From the NCBI GenBank assembly GCA_017992055.1, contig JAGOPK010000012.1, positions 1 to 64,000 on the forward strand: a stretch of DNA of 64,000 bases. Direction: 5' to 3'. Of this stretch, positions 16,686 to 26,547 are shown piece after piece; positions within the stretch are counted from its first letter, which is position 1; each line of letters begins with the position of its first letter. This DNA comes from Burkholderiaceae bacterium. Its GTDB lineage: Bacteria > Pseudomonadota > Gammaproteobacteria > Burkholderiales > Burkholderiaceae_C. The notes below the pieces were generated by a model, which ran no database searches, was not told the origin of the DNA, and worked only from the letters and a program-made list of their open reading frames with translations. A program made the position numbers and the translations under genes.

Positions 16686-17306
16686 ATGGAACGCCCGCTG
16701 CCCGATCCGCTGCCGCTGTTTCCGCTGCAGACCGTGCTGTTTCCCGGCGGCCTGCTGCGGCTGCGTGTGTTCGAGGCGCGCTATCTCGATCTGGTCGGCC
16801 ACTGCCTGCGCAGCGGCGAACCCTTCGGCGTGGTCGCCATCCGCGACGGCCACGAGGTGCGCCGGGCCGGCGAGCCGCTGCTGATCGAGCGTGTGGGCGT
16901 GCTGGCCTGGGTCGACGAGGTCGATGCCGACCAGCCCGGCCTGCTGCAGCTGCGCTGCCATGGCAGCGGGCGCATCACGCTGGGCGCGGCCAGCCAGCGC
17001 GCCGACGGCCTGTGGCTGGCGCCGGCCACGCCGCGTGCCGACGATGTGCCGACGCCGGTGCCGGCCACGCTGCAGCCCTGTGCCGACGCACTGGGCCGGG
17101 CCATCGCCGCACTGGCCAGCCAGGACCAGCAGCCGTTTCTGGCGCCGCATGCGCTGCACGATGCCGGCTGGGTGGCCAACCGCTGGTGCGAGTTGCTGCC
17201 TCTGCCCCAGGCCGCACGCCAGCGGCTGATGGAGCTGGACGACCCGCTGGCGCGGCTGCAGCAGGTGGACGACTTTCTGCGCCGCGAGCAGGTGATCGGC
17301 GACTGA
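16686..17306 (+). CDS. LON peptidase substrate-binding domain protein
   Basis: This 206-aa protein consists of the N-terminal LON domain alone: LPLFPLQTVLFPGGLLRLRVFEARYLDLV, here seen as PLFPLQTVLFPGG then LRVFEARYLDLV. FGVVAI and LLIERVGVLA follow. No ATPase or protease domain is present. Stand-alone LON-domain proteins are widespread and of unclear function, possibly substrate adaptors. I prefer the ATG at 16686; a GTG at 16668 overlapping the rapZ stop would add six residues. The stop TGA at 17304-17306 directly abuts the mutY stop on the other strand. Confidence 0.85.
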   Translation: MERPLPDPLPLFPLQTVLFPGGLLRLRVFEARYLDLVGHCLRSGEPFGVVAIRDGHEVRRAGEPLLIERVGVLAWVDEVDADQPGLLQLRCHGSGRITLGAASQRADGLWLAPATPRADDVPTPVPATLQPCADALGRAIAALASQDQQPFLAPHALHDAGWVANRWCELLPLPQAARQRLMELDDPLARLQQVDDFLRREQVIGD

Positions 17307-18431
17307 TCAGCCGCCGGCCAGCAGCTTGCGCACCGGCGCCGGCAGGCCCAGGGCCAGGGCCTCGTCCAGCGCAAACCAGCGCCCAGCCGGCAGCCGGCCC
17401 TCGATGGCCTGGCGCTGCGGCGCGGTCAGGCTGGTCGGCAGCTGCCAGCGCAGCGGCTGCAGCGTCCAGTCGCGGTGCGTCAGCACATGGGTGAAGGCCG
17501 GCAGCCAGCCGCCCTGGCCGGGCCAGCCAGCACGCAGCGCCTCCAGCGCCGCCTGGTCCTCGTATTCGGCCAGGGTCCACAGCCCGGCCCAGACGCCGCT
17601 GTCGGGCCGCTGCACCAGCCAGACCGCATCGCCCTGCTGCAACCACAGCAGCGCATTGCTGCGCGCATGGCGCTTGGTCTTGCGCGTCTTCACCGGATAG
17701 GCCTCGGGCCGGCCCTGGGCGCGGGCCACGCAGGGCGTGGCCCAGGGGCACACCAGGCAAGTCGGCTTGCGCGGCGTGCACACGGTGGCGCCCAGGTCCA
17801 TCAGGCCCTGGGTGTGGCGGGCCATGTCATCGGCCTGGCGCGCCGGGTCGGCCTCGGGGGCGGGCAGCAGCTCCTGGGCGATCTGCCACAGCCGCTTCTC
17901 ATGGCGGACCTCGGCCAGGTCGTCGGCAAAGCCCAGCACCCGGCTCAGCACGCGCTTGACATTGCCGTCGAGGATGGCCACCCGCTCGCCGAAGCAAAAG
18001 GCAGCGATCGCCGCCGCGGTGGAGCGGCCGATGCCAGGCAGCTCGGCCAGCTGGGCGGCGCTGGACGGGAAGCGCCCGCCATGCAGCGCCACCACCTGCT
18101 GGGCGCAGCGGTGCAGATTGCGTGCGCGGCTGTAGTAGCCCAGGCCGCTCCACAGCGCCAGCACCTCGTCGGCCGGCGCGGCGGCCAGCGCCGCCACATC
18201 GGCAAAGCGCTGCAAGAAGCGCTCGTAGTAGGCCAGCACGGTGCTGACCTGGGTCTGCTGCAGCATGATCTCGGACAGCCAGACGCGGTAGGGGTCGCGG
18301 GTCTGCTGCCAGGGCAGGGCATGGCGGCCATGCTGGCGCTGCCAGGCGATCAGCGTGGGCGCCAGTGCTGTTGCTGGAACTGCCGAAAACGCCGCCGGCA
18401 CCTCGGCGGCGGTCAGCACGGGTGCGCTCAC
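17307..18431 (-). CDS. mutY: A/G-specific adenine DNA glycosylase
   Basis: This 374-aa protein removes adenine mispaired with 8-oxoguanine. The catalytic Glu is at about 54 in WLSEIMLQQTQVSTV. The helix-hairpin-helix LPGIGRSTAAAI is at about 131-142 and the catalytic Asp at 155 in AILDGNVKRVLSR. The iron-sulfur cluster cysteines are at 218, 225, 228 and 234 (C-x6-C-x2-C-x5-C). The C-terminal Nudix-like domain contains FTHVLTHRDWTLQPL. The GTG start at 18431 overlaps the dynamin-gene stop (GTGA), so the two are translated together. mutM lies next upstream in the same direction, completing two arms of the 8-oxoguanine repair system. Confidence 0.95.
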   Translation of the reverse strand: MSAPVLTAAEVPAAFSAVPATALAPTLIAWQRQHGRHALPWQQTRDPYRVWLSEIMLQQTQVSTVLAYYERFLQRFADVAALAAAPADEVLALWSGLGYYSRARNLHRCAQQVVALHGGRFPSSAAQLAELPGIGRSTAAAIAAFCFGERVAILDGNVKRVLSRVLGFADDLAEVRHEKRLWQIAQELLPAPEADPARQADDMARHTQGLMDLGATVCTPRKPTCLVCPWATPCVARAQGRPEAYPVKTRKTKRHARSNALLWLQQGDAVWLVQRPDSGVWAGLWTLAEYEDQAALEALRAGWPGQGGWLPAFTHVLTHRDWTLQPLRWQLPTSLTAPQRQAIEGRLPAGRWFALDEALALGLPAPVRKLLAGG

Positions 18432-20416
18432 GCGGCGCCGCGGGCGGCCTGATCGGCGGCCACCAGCTGCAATCGCGGCTGGGCGCTGCCGGCCTGGGGC
18501 GGCAGCGCCGCCTGCTGGCGCAGGCCGTCGACCTCGCCGGCAATGCGCTCGACCAGGCGCTGCATCTGCGTCTCCTGGGCCTGCAGGTCCTCGATGCTGC
18601 GCTCCAGCCCGCTTTCGGCGGCGCGGATGCGCGCATGGGCATCGCGCCGCTGCTGCAGCGCGGCGCGGTGCTCGCGCAGCTGGTCGTCCATCTGGCTGCC
18701 GGCCGCCCGCACCCAGGCCTCGACCTCGTGGGCCGCGTTCTCGAACACCACGCGCAGCCGCGACATCAGCAGCCGCGTGAACTGCTCCAGAAAGCCCGGC
18801 TGGGCCAGGCGCCAGACCTGCACCACCGATACATGGCGGGCATAGCCGGCCTCGATGCGCTGCAGGTCCTTGACGAAGTCGGCCAGCTGCGGCCGCGGCG
18901 CGGCGGCCAGGGTCAGGCCGAACTCGGTGTTCAGCTGGGTCAGGTTGCCGGCCAGCAGGGTCTCCAGCTCGGCCAGGCGGCGGTCGGCCTGCTGCACCTG
19001 GTCGCGCAGGCGTTCGCCCAGCTGGGCAAAGGCCCGGCCGGCGCCCATGCGCAGCAGGCTGGACTCGCTGTCGCTGCGCATGCGCTGCACGGCGTCGCGC
19101 ACCGGCGCGCTGCCCAGGCTGTCCAGCACCGCATGGGCCTCGCGCGACAGCACCATGCGCAGCGCCGACAGCTTGGGCGCACAGCGCTCGAACTCCTGGG
19201 CCTCGGCATCCAGGCGCTGGCTCATCATCTGCAGCCGCGCCGCGCTCTTGCCACGCAGGCTGTTCAGCTCGAACAGCTGCTCGGCGGTCTGGCGCTGGCG
19301 CTCGGCCAGGCGGCGCAGCGCGCCCTGCTGCAGGGCCAGCACGCCGTCTTCGAGCATGCGGCCGATGACGCGGCTGCGCTGCGGCAGCAGCTGGGCCAGC
19401 AAGGCCTCTTCCAGCGCCGGCAGGCGGCTGTGCGCCAGCGCCGTGGCATCGCCGTGCACGCGCGCGGCCAGCGCATCACGCGCCGACAGCGGGAATACGC
19501 GGTCCTGCGGAATGGCCAGCGTGTGCGCCACCTGGGCCACCTGGCGCTGCAGCAGGCCTTCGGTCTCTTCGGCGCTGCGCAGCGGGTCGACCAGCGAATC
19601 GATCTTGTTGAGCACGACAAAGCGCTCGAAGGCACGGTCGCCCAGGTGGTCGCGCCAGACGGCCAGATCGGCCTTGGTCACGCCGGTGTCGGCGGCCAGC
19701 ACGAACACCGTGGCATGGGCCGAGGGCAGCAGGCCCAGGGTCAGCTCGGGCTCGGCGCCGATGGCATTCAGTCCCGGTGTATCGACCACCACCAGTCCGC
19801 GCCGCAGCAGCGGATGCGGCACATTGAGCAGCGCATGGCGCCAGGCCGGGACCTCGACCAGGTCGTCGTCGCCACGCGGCGGGTTGTCCTCGGGATGCTC
19901 GTCGTTCCAGAAGCCCAGGGCCCGCGCCTGCTCCACCGGCACGCGCTCGGTGTGCGTGACCTCCTGCAGCACCGCGGCCATGGCGTCGGCATCGCCCACC
20001 GGCAGCGGCAGGCTGCGCCACAGCTCGGGCTGCTCGCGCAGCGATGACACCGGCTGGCCGCCGACGCGGGTGGCAATCGGCAGCAGCTGCAGCGACGGCG
20101 GCTGGTCGGCATCCCAGCCCAGCTCCACCGGGCACATGGTGGTGCGGCCCGGGGTGGCCGGCATCACGCGCCGGCCGGAGTCGGCGAAGAACAGCGCATT
20201 GATCAGCTCGGACTTGCCACGCGAGAACTCGGCCACGAAGGCCACCACCAGGCGGTCGGTGGACAGGCGCTGGCGCACGGCCTGGGCCATGGACTTGGCC
20301 TCGCCATCGAGCAGGCCATGGTCGGTGAGCAGGCCGGACAGGCGCTCGACGCCGCGGTCCAGGCTGCGCCGCCACTGGGCCAGCGCATCGATGCTCGTCA
20401 GCAGGGTGTTGGACAT
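18428..20416 (-). CDS. Bacterial dynamin-like GTPase
   Basis: This 662-aa protein has the dynamin G motifs: P-loop AEFSRGKSE (62-70), G2 TPGRTTMCPVEL, G3 VVVDTPGLNAIG and G4 VVLNKIDSL. Long alpha-helical and coiled-coil stretches fill the C-terminal half, as in bacterial dynamin-like proteins that remodel membranes. No clear transmembrane segment is visible, so peripheral membrane association is more likely than anchoring. The ATG at 20416 gives MSNTLLTSIDALAQW; longer upstream frames lack coding character. It overlaps mutY by 4 bp, so the pair is an operon. The link between a membrane GTPase and DNA repair is not explained by known biology. Confidence 0.85.
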   Translation of the reverse strand: MSNTLLTSIDALAQWRRSLDRGVERLSGLLTDHGLLDGEAKSMAQAVRQRLSTDRLVVAFVAEFSRGKSELINALFFADSGRRVMPATPGRTTMCPVELGWDADQPPSLQLLPIATRVGGQPVSSLREQPELWRSLPLPVGDADAMAAVLQEVTHTERVPVEQARALGFWNDEHPEDNPPRGDDDLVEVPAWRHALLNVPHPLLRRGLVVVDTPGLNAIGAEPELTLGLLPSAHATVFVLAADTGVTKADLAVWRDHLGDRAFERFVVLNKIDSLVDPLRSAEETEGLLQRQVAQVAHTLAIPQDRVFPLSARDALAARVHGDATALAHSRLPALEEALLAQLLPQRSRVIGRMLEDGVLALQQGALRRLAERQRQTAEQLFELNSLRGKSAARLQMMSQRLDAEAQEFERCAPKLSALRMVLSREAHAVLDSLGSAPVRDAVQRMRSDSESSLLRMGAGRAFAQLGERLRDQVQQADRRLAELETLLAGNLTQLNTEFGLTLAAAPRPQLADFVKDLQRIEAGYARHVSVVQVWRLAQPGFLEQFTRLLMSRLRVVFENAAHEVEAWVRAAGSQMDDQLREHRAALQQRRDAHARIRAAESGLERSIEDLQAQETQMQRLVERIAGEVDGLRQQAALPPQAGSAQPRLQLVAADQAARGAA

Positions 20417-20513
20417 GGGAGCGCGCAGGCCGTTGGGCCGCATCGTTCGGGGGGATCGGCCCATGCTAGCGCAGCCCCCCGGCCGCGGCCGCGCCATCAA
20501 CCGTAACCAGGCG

Positions 20514-21374
20514 TCAGCGTCGCTGACACTGTGGACAAAAGTACGTTGAGCGCTGGGCCTGCACGATGCGCCGCACCATGCCGCCGCAGCGGCCGCAGGC
20601 CAGGCCCTCGCGGTCATAGACCTGGGCCTGGTGCTGGAAGGCACCGCTCATGCCATGGGCGTCGCGAAAATCGCGCAGCGTCGAGCCGCCCAGCGCAATC
20701 GCCCGCGCCAGCGTCTCGCGCACCGCTGCCAGCAGGCGCTCGGCCCTTGGCCGGCTGATGCTGTTGGCACGCGCCCGCGGATCGATGCCGGCGGCAAACA
20801 GTGCCTCGCAGGCGTAGATGTTGCCGGCGCCGACCACGATGTCGCCGGCCAGCAGGGCCTGCTTGATGGCCACGCGCCGCGCCGCCAGCGCGGCATGGAA
20901 GCGCGCCGGCGTCAGCGTGGCATCGAAGGGCTCGGCACCCAGGCGCGACAGCAGGCCACGCGCCGGCTCATGGTCCAGGCCGTCGGACCAGACCACCGCG
21001 CCAAAGCGCCGCGGATCGGTCAGGCGCAGCAGGCCGGCGCTGGTGTGCAGGTCGGCATGGTCGTGCGGACCCGGGGTCGCGCCCGGGCCGGCCCCGGCCG
21101 CCAGGTTCAGCGATCCCGACATGCCCAGGTGCCACAGCAGGCCGCCGTCGTGCAGTGCAGGCTGGCCGGGAGGCGCGGCCGGCGCCGCCAGCGGCATCCA
21201 CAGGTACTTGCCACGGCGCTGCAGCACGCCGATCACGCGGCCCGCCGCCATCGCCGGGTCCACGCCCAGCGGCCAGCGCAGCGGTTTACCCAGGCGCAAC
21301 GAATGCACCACAGCGCCTTGCAGGCGATCCGCCAGACTGGCGCGTGTGACTTCGACCTCGGGCAACTCGGGCAT
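20514..21374 (-). CDS. mutM: Formamidopyrimidine-DNA glycosylase
   Basis: This 286-aa protein excises 8-oxoguanine and formamidopyrimidines and cleaves the abasic site. The N-terminus MPELPEVEV supplies the catalytic Pro and Glu. The Lys of RGKYLWM lies downstream. A helix-two-turn-helix region reads [20 protein letters not shown]. The C-terminal zinc finger is C-x2-C-x16-C-x2-C (CGRCGG to CPQC). All family residues are present. The ATG at 21374 is unambiguous. It is divergent from the TPR gene, 58 bp away. Confidence 0.96.
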   Translation of the reverse strand: MPELPEVEVTRASLADRLQGAVVHSLRLGKPLRWPLGVDPAMAAGRVIGVLQRRGKYLWMPLAAPAAPPGQPALHDGGLLWHLGMSGSLNLAAGAGPGATPGPHDHADLHTSAGLLRLTDPRRFGAVVWSDGLDHEPARGLLSRLGAEPFDATLTPARFHAALAARRVAIKQALLAGDIVVGAGNIYACEALFAAGIDPRARANSISRPRAERLLAAVRETLARAIALGGSTLRDFRDAHGMSGAFQHQAQVYDREGLACGRCGGMVRRIVQAQRSTYFCPQCQRR

Positions 21375-21432
21375 GGCGGAATTATCGGCAGCCCACGCAA
21401 TCCTAGAATCGACCGTGATTCAAGGAGTCTGC

Positions 21433-23262
21433 ATGAACGGCTTTGCCGTGTTCCGCCGCACCCTGGCGCTGGCCCTGCTGCTGGCCGGTGCGGCCCAGGC
21501 CCAGACCCAGGCGGCCCCCCCGGCCGCGGCCAGCGATGCCCAGGTGCCGCAGCGCTCGGCCCTGGATGCGCCGCTGTTCTACCAGTTGCTGATCGGCGAG
21601 ATGGAGCTGTCGGCCGGCCGCGCCGGCTCGGCCTACGAGATCGTGCTCGATGCCGCGCGCCGCCAGGGCGACGAGGCGCTGTACCAGCGCGCGGTCGAGA
21701 TCGCGCTGCAGGCCCGCGCCGGTGACCAGGCCCTGGCCGCCGCCCGCGCCTGGAGCCTGGCCAAGCCGGCCAGCGTGGCGCCGCTGCGCTTCCAGGTGCA
21801 GATCCTGTTTGCGCTGAACCGCCCGGCCGAGACCGCCGAGCCGCTGGCCCTGTGGCTGGCGCGGGTGCCGGCCAGCGAGCGCCCGGGCCTGATCGCCGCC
21901 CTGCCCCGTTTGGTGCAGCGCCAGCCCGACCGCGCCCAGGCCCTGGCCCTGGTGGAAAAGCTGGTCGCGCCCTACCGCGACCAGGCCGCCACCAAGCTGC
22001 CCTCGCTGCTGGCCCTGGGTCGGGTGCACCTGGCCGGCGGCGACAGCACGCGGGCCCTGGCCATGGCCCAGGCGGCCCAGGCCGACGACCCGGCCGCGCC
22101 CGGTGCCGTGCTGCTGGCGCTGGAGATGCTGCCCGGCACCACCGCGGCCGAGCCCATCGTCACCAGCTACCTGGCCCGCGCCGATGCCGAGCCGGCCGTG
22201 CGCCTGGCCTGGGTGCGGGTGCTGACCCAGGCCCAGCGCTATGCCGATGCCGCCGTGCAGCTCGAGCAGCTCACCCGCGACCGGCCGTCGATGGCCGAGC
22301 CCTGGCTGACCCTGGGCGCGCTGAAGCTCGACCTGCGCCAGCCGCGCGAGGCCGAGGCCGCCTTGCAGCGCTACCTGGTGCTGGTCCAGGCCCAGCCACC
22401 GGCCCTGCCCGGCATCGGCATGCCGTCGGCGGCGGCCGACGACGACGAGGACGATGGCGCCGAGGCCGGCGGCGGCCCCGGCAGCCAGAGCGCCGGCCTG
22501 TCCCAGGCCTGGCTGCTGCTGGCCCAGGCGGCCGAGCAGCGCGGCGACCTGAAGGCCGCCGAGCAATGGCTGGCCAAGGTCGAGAACCCGCAGCGCCTGC
22601 TGGAAGTGCAGACCCGCCGCGCCACCCTGCTGGCGCGCCAGGGCAAGCTCAAGGAGGCCCGCGCCCTGGTGCAGGCCGTGTCCGAGCGCACCGGCGACGA
22701 TGCCCGCGCCAAGCTGCTGGCCGAGGCCGGCATGCTGCGCGAGGTCAAGCGCTGGAAGGAGGCGGCCGAGGTGCTGTCCACCGGCGTCGCCCGCTTCCCC
22801 GACGACACCGAGCTGATCTACGAGCAGTCGATGGTCGAGGAGAAGCTGGGCCGCTTCGAGCAGATGGAACAGCTGCTGCGCCGCGTCATCGAGCTCAAGC
22901 CCGAGCATTCGCATGCCCACAATGCGCTGGGTTATTCGCTGGCCGACCGCGGCCTGCGCCTGGACGAGGCCGAGGTGCTGGTGCGGCGTGCGCTGGAGCT
23001 GTCGCCGGGCGACCCCTTCATCACCGACAGCCTGGGCTGGGTGGCCTTCCGCCAGGGCCAGAAGGCCGAAGCCCTGCGCCTGCTGCGCCAGGCCTGGAGC
23101 TCACGGCCCGACACCGAGATCGGCGCCCACCTGGGCGAGGTGCTGTGGGCCCTGGGCCAGCACGACGAGGCCCGGCGCATCTGGCGCGAGGCCCAGGGCC
23201 GCGACGGCGGCAACGAGGTGCTGCGCGAAACCCTGGCGCGGCTCAAGGTCGGCGGACTTTGA
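21433..23262 (+). CDS. Exported TPR-repeat protein
   Basis: This 609-aa protein has a signal peptide (about 1-24, cleavage after AQA) and a run of tetratricopeptide repeats. Clear TPR text near the C-terminus is ELIYEQSMVEEKLGRFEQME, then HAHNALGYSLADRGLRLDEAEVLVRRALELSPGDPFITDSLGWV (in parts). An acidic linker at about 335-345 (ADDDEDDGAEAG) splits the array. Similar proteins lie upstream of lolB in many betaproteobacteria, and a role in outer-membrane lipoprotein or envelope assembly is suspected, not shown. AAGGAG at 21422-21427 fixes the ATG at 21433. Its stop overlaps the lolB start. Confidence 0.85.
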   Translation: MNGFAVFRRTLALALLLAGAAQAQTQAAPPAAASDAQVPQRSALDAPLFYQLLIGEMELSAGRAGSAYEIVLDAARRQGDEALYQRAVEIALQARAGDQALAAARAWSLAKPASVAPLRFQVQILFALNRPAETAEPLALWLARVPASERPGLIAALPRLVQRQPDRAQALALVEKLVAPYRDQAATKLPSLLALGRVHLAGGDSTRALAMAQAAQADDPAAPGAVLLALEMLPGTTAAEPIVTSYLARADAEPAVRLAWVRVLTQAQRYADAAVQLEQLTRDRPSMAEPWLTLGALKLDLRQPREAEAALQRYLVLVQAQPPALPGIGMPSAAADDDEDDGAEAGGGPGSQSAGLSQAWLLLAQAAEQRGDLKAAEQWLAKVENPQRLLEVQTRRATLLARQGKLKEARALVQAVSERTGDDARAKLLAEAGMLREVKRWKEAAEVLSTGVARFPDDTELIYEQSMVEEKLGRFEQMEQLLRRVIELKPEHSHAHNALGYSLADRGLRLDEAEVLVRRALELSPGDPFITDSLGWVAFRQGQKAEALRLLRQAWSSRPDTEIGAHLGEVLWALGQHDEARRIWREAQGRDGGNEVLRETLARLKVGGL

Positions 23263-23789
23263 CCGGCCTGCGCGCCACGCTGGCCGCGGCGGCGAGCCTC
23301 GCCAGCCTGCTGGCCGGCTGCGCCAGCCTGCCGGCGCCCGATGCCGCGCCGGCACTGGAAGGCCGGCTGGCGGTGCAGATCGAGGGCCAGCCCGAGCGTG
23401 GTTTCAGCGCTGGCTTCGAGCTGCGCGGCCATGCCGACGCCGGCCGGCTGGACCTGAACGGCCCGCTGGGCGCGCGCGCCGCCCAGGCCCGCTGGGACCG
23501 CGACGGCGTGGTGCTGGACAGCGGCGGCCAGACGCGGCGCTTTGCCGACCTGGACGACCTGGCCCGCGAGGCCCTGGGCGAAAGCCTGCCGCTGGCAGCG
23601 CTGTTCGACTGGCTGCGTGGCCAGCCCTGGCCGGCCCGGCCCCATGCGGCGCGCAGCGACGGCGGCGCCGGCTTCGAGCAGCTGGGCTGGCGCATCGACA
23701 CCTCGGGCCAGGGCGAAGGCCGGCTGGTCGCGCAGCGCCTGGCGCCGCCGACGGTGACCGTGCGCGTGCGCCTGGAGGCGCCGGGCTGA
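23259..23789 (+). CDS. lolB: Outer-membrane lipoprotein receptor LolB
   Basis: This 176-aa lipoprotein accepts lipoproteins from LolA and inserts them into the outer membrane. The lipobox LLAGC puts the modified Cys at about residue 21. The mature part has LEGRLAVQIEGQPERGFSAGF, LNGPLGARAAQARWD, LPLAALFDWLRGQPWP and WRIDTSG, all LolB-like. The start is a TTG at 23259 overlapping the TPR stop (TTGA), which is needed to place the signal peptide correctly. It is followed 20 bp later by ispE, the usual order in this group. Confidence 0.88.
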   Translation: MTGLRATLAAAASLASLLAGCASLPAPDAAPALEGRLAVQIEGQPERGFSAGFELRGHADAGRLDLNGPLGARAAQARWDRDGVVLDSGGQTRRFADLDDLAREALGESLPLAALFDWLRGQPWPARPHAARSDGGAGFEQLGWRIDTSGQGEGRLVAQRLAPPTVTVRVRLEAPG

Positions 23790-23809
23790 GCCCCGACAAT
23801 GCGCCCACC

Positions 23810-24700
23810 ATGCCCCTGCAAGCGCTGTACGACCTGCCGGCCCCGGCCAAGCTGAACCTGTTCCTGCACATCGTCGGGCGGCGCACGGACGGCTACCACC
23901 TGCTGCAGTCGGTGTTCGCCCTGGTCGACTGGGCCGACACCCTGCACCTGGAATGCCGGGCCGATGGCGCCCTGGCCCGCCACGACCTGGGCCCGGCCCT
24001 GCCACCCGACGATCTGTGCCTGCGCGCCGCGCGCGCGCTGCAGCAAGCCAGCGGCACGTCGCTGGGCGTGGACATCTCCATCGACAAGCAAGTGCCCTGG
24101 GGCGCCGGCCTGGGTGGCGGCAGCTCGGACGCGGCCACCGTGCTGCTGGGCCTGAACCGGCTGTGGGGCCTGCACTGGCCGCGCGAGCGCCTGGCTGCGC
24201 TGGCGCTGACGCTGGGCGCCGACGTGCCGTTTTTCATCGGCGGCACCCATGCCTTCGTCGAAGGCATCGGCGAGCGCCTGACGCCGCTGCCCGCCGGCGC
24301 CCTGCCCGACCAGTGGTTCGCCATCGTCAAGCCGGCGCCGGCGATTGCCACCGCGGCGATTTTTGGCAGCCCCCACTTGGCACGCGACACAAAGCCTGCT
24401 ATAGTCATGGACTTTCTTGCAGACGCCAGCCGGCTGCTAGACATCGCGACGGACTACGGGCACAACGACCTGCAGAAACCGGCCGAGATGGCTTGCAGCG
24501 AGGTGACGAAAGTCGCCCGGTGGCTCGAAGCCCGCTTCGGCAACAGCCGCATGACGGGTTCCGGGAGCGCGGTGTTTGCAAGAGCCGGTGCAGGCGATCA
24601 GCCCACGGCGACATGGTCGGCGGATGTTCTTCCGCCAGACTGGGTCGGTCGCATGTGCCGCAGTCGGTCCCGCCATCCGCTTGCGGACTGGGTCGACTGA
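23810..24700 (+). CDS. ispE: 4-diphosphocytidyl-2-C-methyl-D-erythritol kinase
   Basis: This 296-aa GHMP kinase phosphorylates CDP-ME in the non-mevalonate isoprenoid pathway. It has PAPAKLNLFLHIVGRRTDGYHLL at the N-terminus (as LNLFLHIVGRRTDGYHLL), the GHMP motif PWGAGLGGGSSDAA and the C-terminal MTGSGSAVFA. The ATG at 23810 gives the normal length. The C-terminal tail after the GHMP_C domain is Arg- and Trp-rich and poorly conserved in appearance. It lies directly upstream of tRNA-Gln and prs, a conserved betaproteobacterial arrangement. Confidence 0.94.
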   Translation: MPLQALYDLPAPAKLNLFLHIVGRRTDGYHLLQSVFALVDWADTLHLECRADGALARHDLGPALPPDDLCLRAARALQQASGTSLGVDISIDKQVPWGAGLGGGSSDAATVLLGLNRLWGLHWPRERLAALALTLGADVPFFIGGTHAFVEGIGERLTPLPAGALPDQWFAIVKPAPAIATAAIFGSPHLARDTKPAIVMDFLADASRLLDIATDYGHNDLQKPAEMACSEVTKVARWLEARFGNSRMTGSGSAVFARAGAGDQPTATWSADVLPPDWVGRMCRSRSRHPLADWVD

Positions 24701-24738
24701 AACGGTTTCAAGGGTCCGGTGCGAACCGGGTCCTGTGT

Positions 24739-24815
24739 AGGGGAGTCGCCAAGTTGGTCAAGGCATCGGATTTTGATTCCGACATGCGAGGGTTCGAGTC
24801 CTTCCTCCCCTGCCA
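24739..24815 (+). tRNA. tRNA-Gln(UUG)
   Basis: The sequence folds as a full cloverleaf. The acceptor AGGGGAG (24739-24745) pairs with CTCCCCT (24805-24811). The anticodon loop TTTTGAT (24771-24777) has anticodon TTG at 24773-24775. The T-loop TTCGAGT is intact and CCA is encoded at 24813-24815. It lies between ispE and prs. Confidence 0.96.
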
Positions 24816-24868
24816 AACATCTTCACATCACCTCCCCCAGCAGTCCTGAGCCTGACGCGGAGCCTGCC

Positions 24869-25831
24869 GTGCTGTTCAACACCGTGCTGTTCACCGGCAA
24901 ATCCAATCCCGTCCTGGCCCAGGAGATGGCCAAGCACCTCGGGGTCGAACTGGGCAAGGCCCATGTCGACCGCTTCTCCGATGGTGAGGTGACGGTCGAG
25001 ATCCAGCAGAACGTCCGCGCCCGCGACGTGTTCGTCGTGCAGAGCACCTGCGCGCCGACGAACGAGAACCTGATGGAACTGCTGATCATGGTCGATGCGC
25101 TGAAGCGCGCCAGCGCGCGCCGCATCACCGCCGTGATCCCCTACTTCGGCTATGCCCGCCAAGACCGCCGCCCGCGCTCGATGCGCGTGCCGATCTCGGC
25201 CAAGGTGGTGGCCAACCTGCTGGAAACCGTCGGCGTCGAGCGCGTGCTGACGATGGACCTGCATGCCGACCAGATCCAGGGCTTCTTCGACATCCCGGTC
25301 GACAACATCTACGCCAGCCCGGTGCTGCTGTCCGACCTGAAGAGCAAGGCCTATCCCGACCTGGTGGTGGTCAGCCCCGACGTCGGCGGCGTGGTGCGCG
25401 CCCGGGCGCTGGCCAAGCAGCTGGGCACCGACCTGGCCATCATCGACAAGCGCCGGCCCAAGGCCAATGTCTCCGAGGTCATGCACGTGATCGGCGAGAT
25501 CGAAGGCCGCAACTGCGTGATCATGGACGACATGATCGACACCGCCGGCACCCTGGTGAAGGCCGCCGAGGTGCTGAAGGACCGCGGCGCCAAGCGCGTG
25601 TTCGCCTACTGCACCCATCCCATCCTGTCCGGCCCGGCGGTCGAGCGCATCGGCAACAGCCAGCTCGACGAGGTGGTGATCACCAACACCATTCCGCTGT
25701 CCGACGCCGCCCGCGCCTGCAAGAAGATCCGCCAGCTGTCGGTGGCCTTCCTGTTTGCCGAGACCATCCGCCGCATCTCGGATGGCGAGTCGGTGACGTC
25801 CCTGTTTGCCGAGCAGAACAGCAACTTCTGA
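24869..25831 (+). CDS. prs: Ribose-phosphate pyrophosphokinase
   Basis: This 320-aa enzyme makes PRPP from ribose-5-phosphate and ATP, supplying among others the histidine and purine pathways (HisG in this window uses PRPP). It has [76 protein letters not shown] and the PRPP loop [13 protein letters not shown] (each block visible in order). The GTG at 24869 gives [14 protein letters not shown], close to the usual length; upstream codons overlap the tRNA. It is followed by rplY. Confidence 0.95.
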   Translation: MLFNTVLFTGKSNPVLAQEMAKHLGVELGKAHVDRFSDGEVTVEIQQNVRARDVFVVQSTCAPTNENLMELLIMVDALKRASARRITAVIPYFGYARQDRRPRSMRVPISAKVVANLLETVGVERVLTMDLHADQIQGFFDIPVDNIYASPVLLSDLKSKAYPDLVVVSPDVGGVVRARALAKQLGTDLAIIDKRRPKANVSEVMHVIGEIEGRNCVIMDDMIDTAGTLVKAAEVLKDRGAKRVFAYCTHPILSGPAVERIGNSQLDEVVITNTIPLSDAARACKKIRQLSVAFLFAETIRRISDGESVTSLFAEQNSNF

Positions 25832-25914
25832 TCGGCCACACCGCGTCCGCCGGCATGGGGCTGGCGGCGCAGCAACCTGGCACCTGGTCGCGGGTGCCAA
25901 CCATGGAGCAAACC

Positions 25915-26541
25915 ATGCAATTCGTCGCCTTCGCGCGCACTCTGCAGGGGACCGGAGCGAGCCGCCGCCTGCGCAATTCCGGCAAGGTGCCGGGCATCGT
26001 CTTCGGGGCCGGCGAGCCCGCGATGATCGAGCTGGATCACAACGCGCTGTACTTCGCGCTGAAGAAGGAAGCCTTCCACAGCTCCATCCTCGAGATGGAA
26101 CTGGGCGACAGCAAGCAGAAGGTGCTGCTGCGCGACTTCCAGATGCACCCCTGGAAGCAGCAGGTGCTGCACGTGGACTTCCAGCGCGTGGACGACACCA
26201 CCCGCCTGCACAAGAAGGTGCCGCTGCACTTCACTGGCGAAGAGAACTCGGTGGCGGTGAAGACCGACAAGTGCCTGGTCAGCCATGTGGCCACCGAAAT
26301 CGAGATCGAGTGCCTGGCCGTCAAGCTGCCCGAGTTCATCTCGGTGGACCTGTCGGGCCTGGTCAAGGGTCAGTCGCTGCACGCCACCGACATCCAGCTG
26401 CCCGAGGGCACCAAGCTGGTCCGCCACGGTTCGCTGAACCCGGTGATCGTGGTCGTCAACCCGCCCAAGGTCGAAGAAGAGATCGTGGCCCCGGTGGCCG
26501 CCGCTCCGGCCAAGGGCAAGGACGCCAAGAAGAAGAAGTGA
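25915..26541 (+). CDS. rplY: 50S ribosomal protein L25/general stress protein Ctc
   Basis: This 208-aa protein binds 5S rRNA. The L25 core reads [26 protein letters not shown] (in parts), and a long C-terminal TL5/Ctc domain (from about residue 95) ends in an Ala/Lys-rich tail with KKKK. GGAG six bases before the second ATG decides the start at 25915 over the ATG at 25903. The long Ctc form is usual in betaproteobacteria. In relatives it is followed directly by pth; here ald and a LysR-type gene intervene. Confidence 0.93.
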   Translation: MQFVAFARTLQGTGASRRLRNSGKVPGIVFGAGEPAMIELDHNALYFALKKEAFHSSILEMELGDSKQKVLLRDFQMHPWKQQVLHVDFQRVDDTTRLHKKVPLHFTGEENSVAVKTDKCLVSHVATEIEIECLAVKLPEFISVDLSGLVKGQSLHATDIQLPEGTKLVRHGSLNPVIVVVNPPKVEEEIVAPVAAAPAKGKDAKKKK

Positions 26542-26547
26542 TGCGCC

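Noticed and set aside
18365-20047. 560-codon plus-strand frame opposite the dynamin gene
   Set aside because: Shadow frame; the minus strand carries all GTPase motifs.
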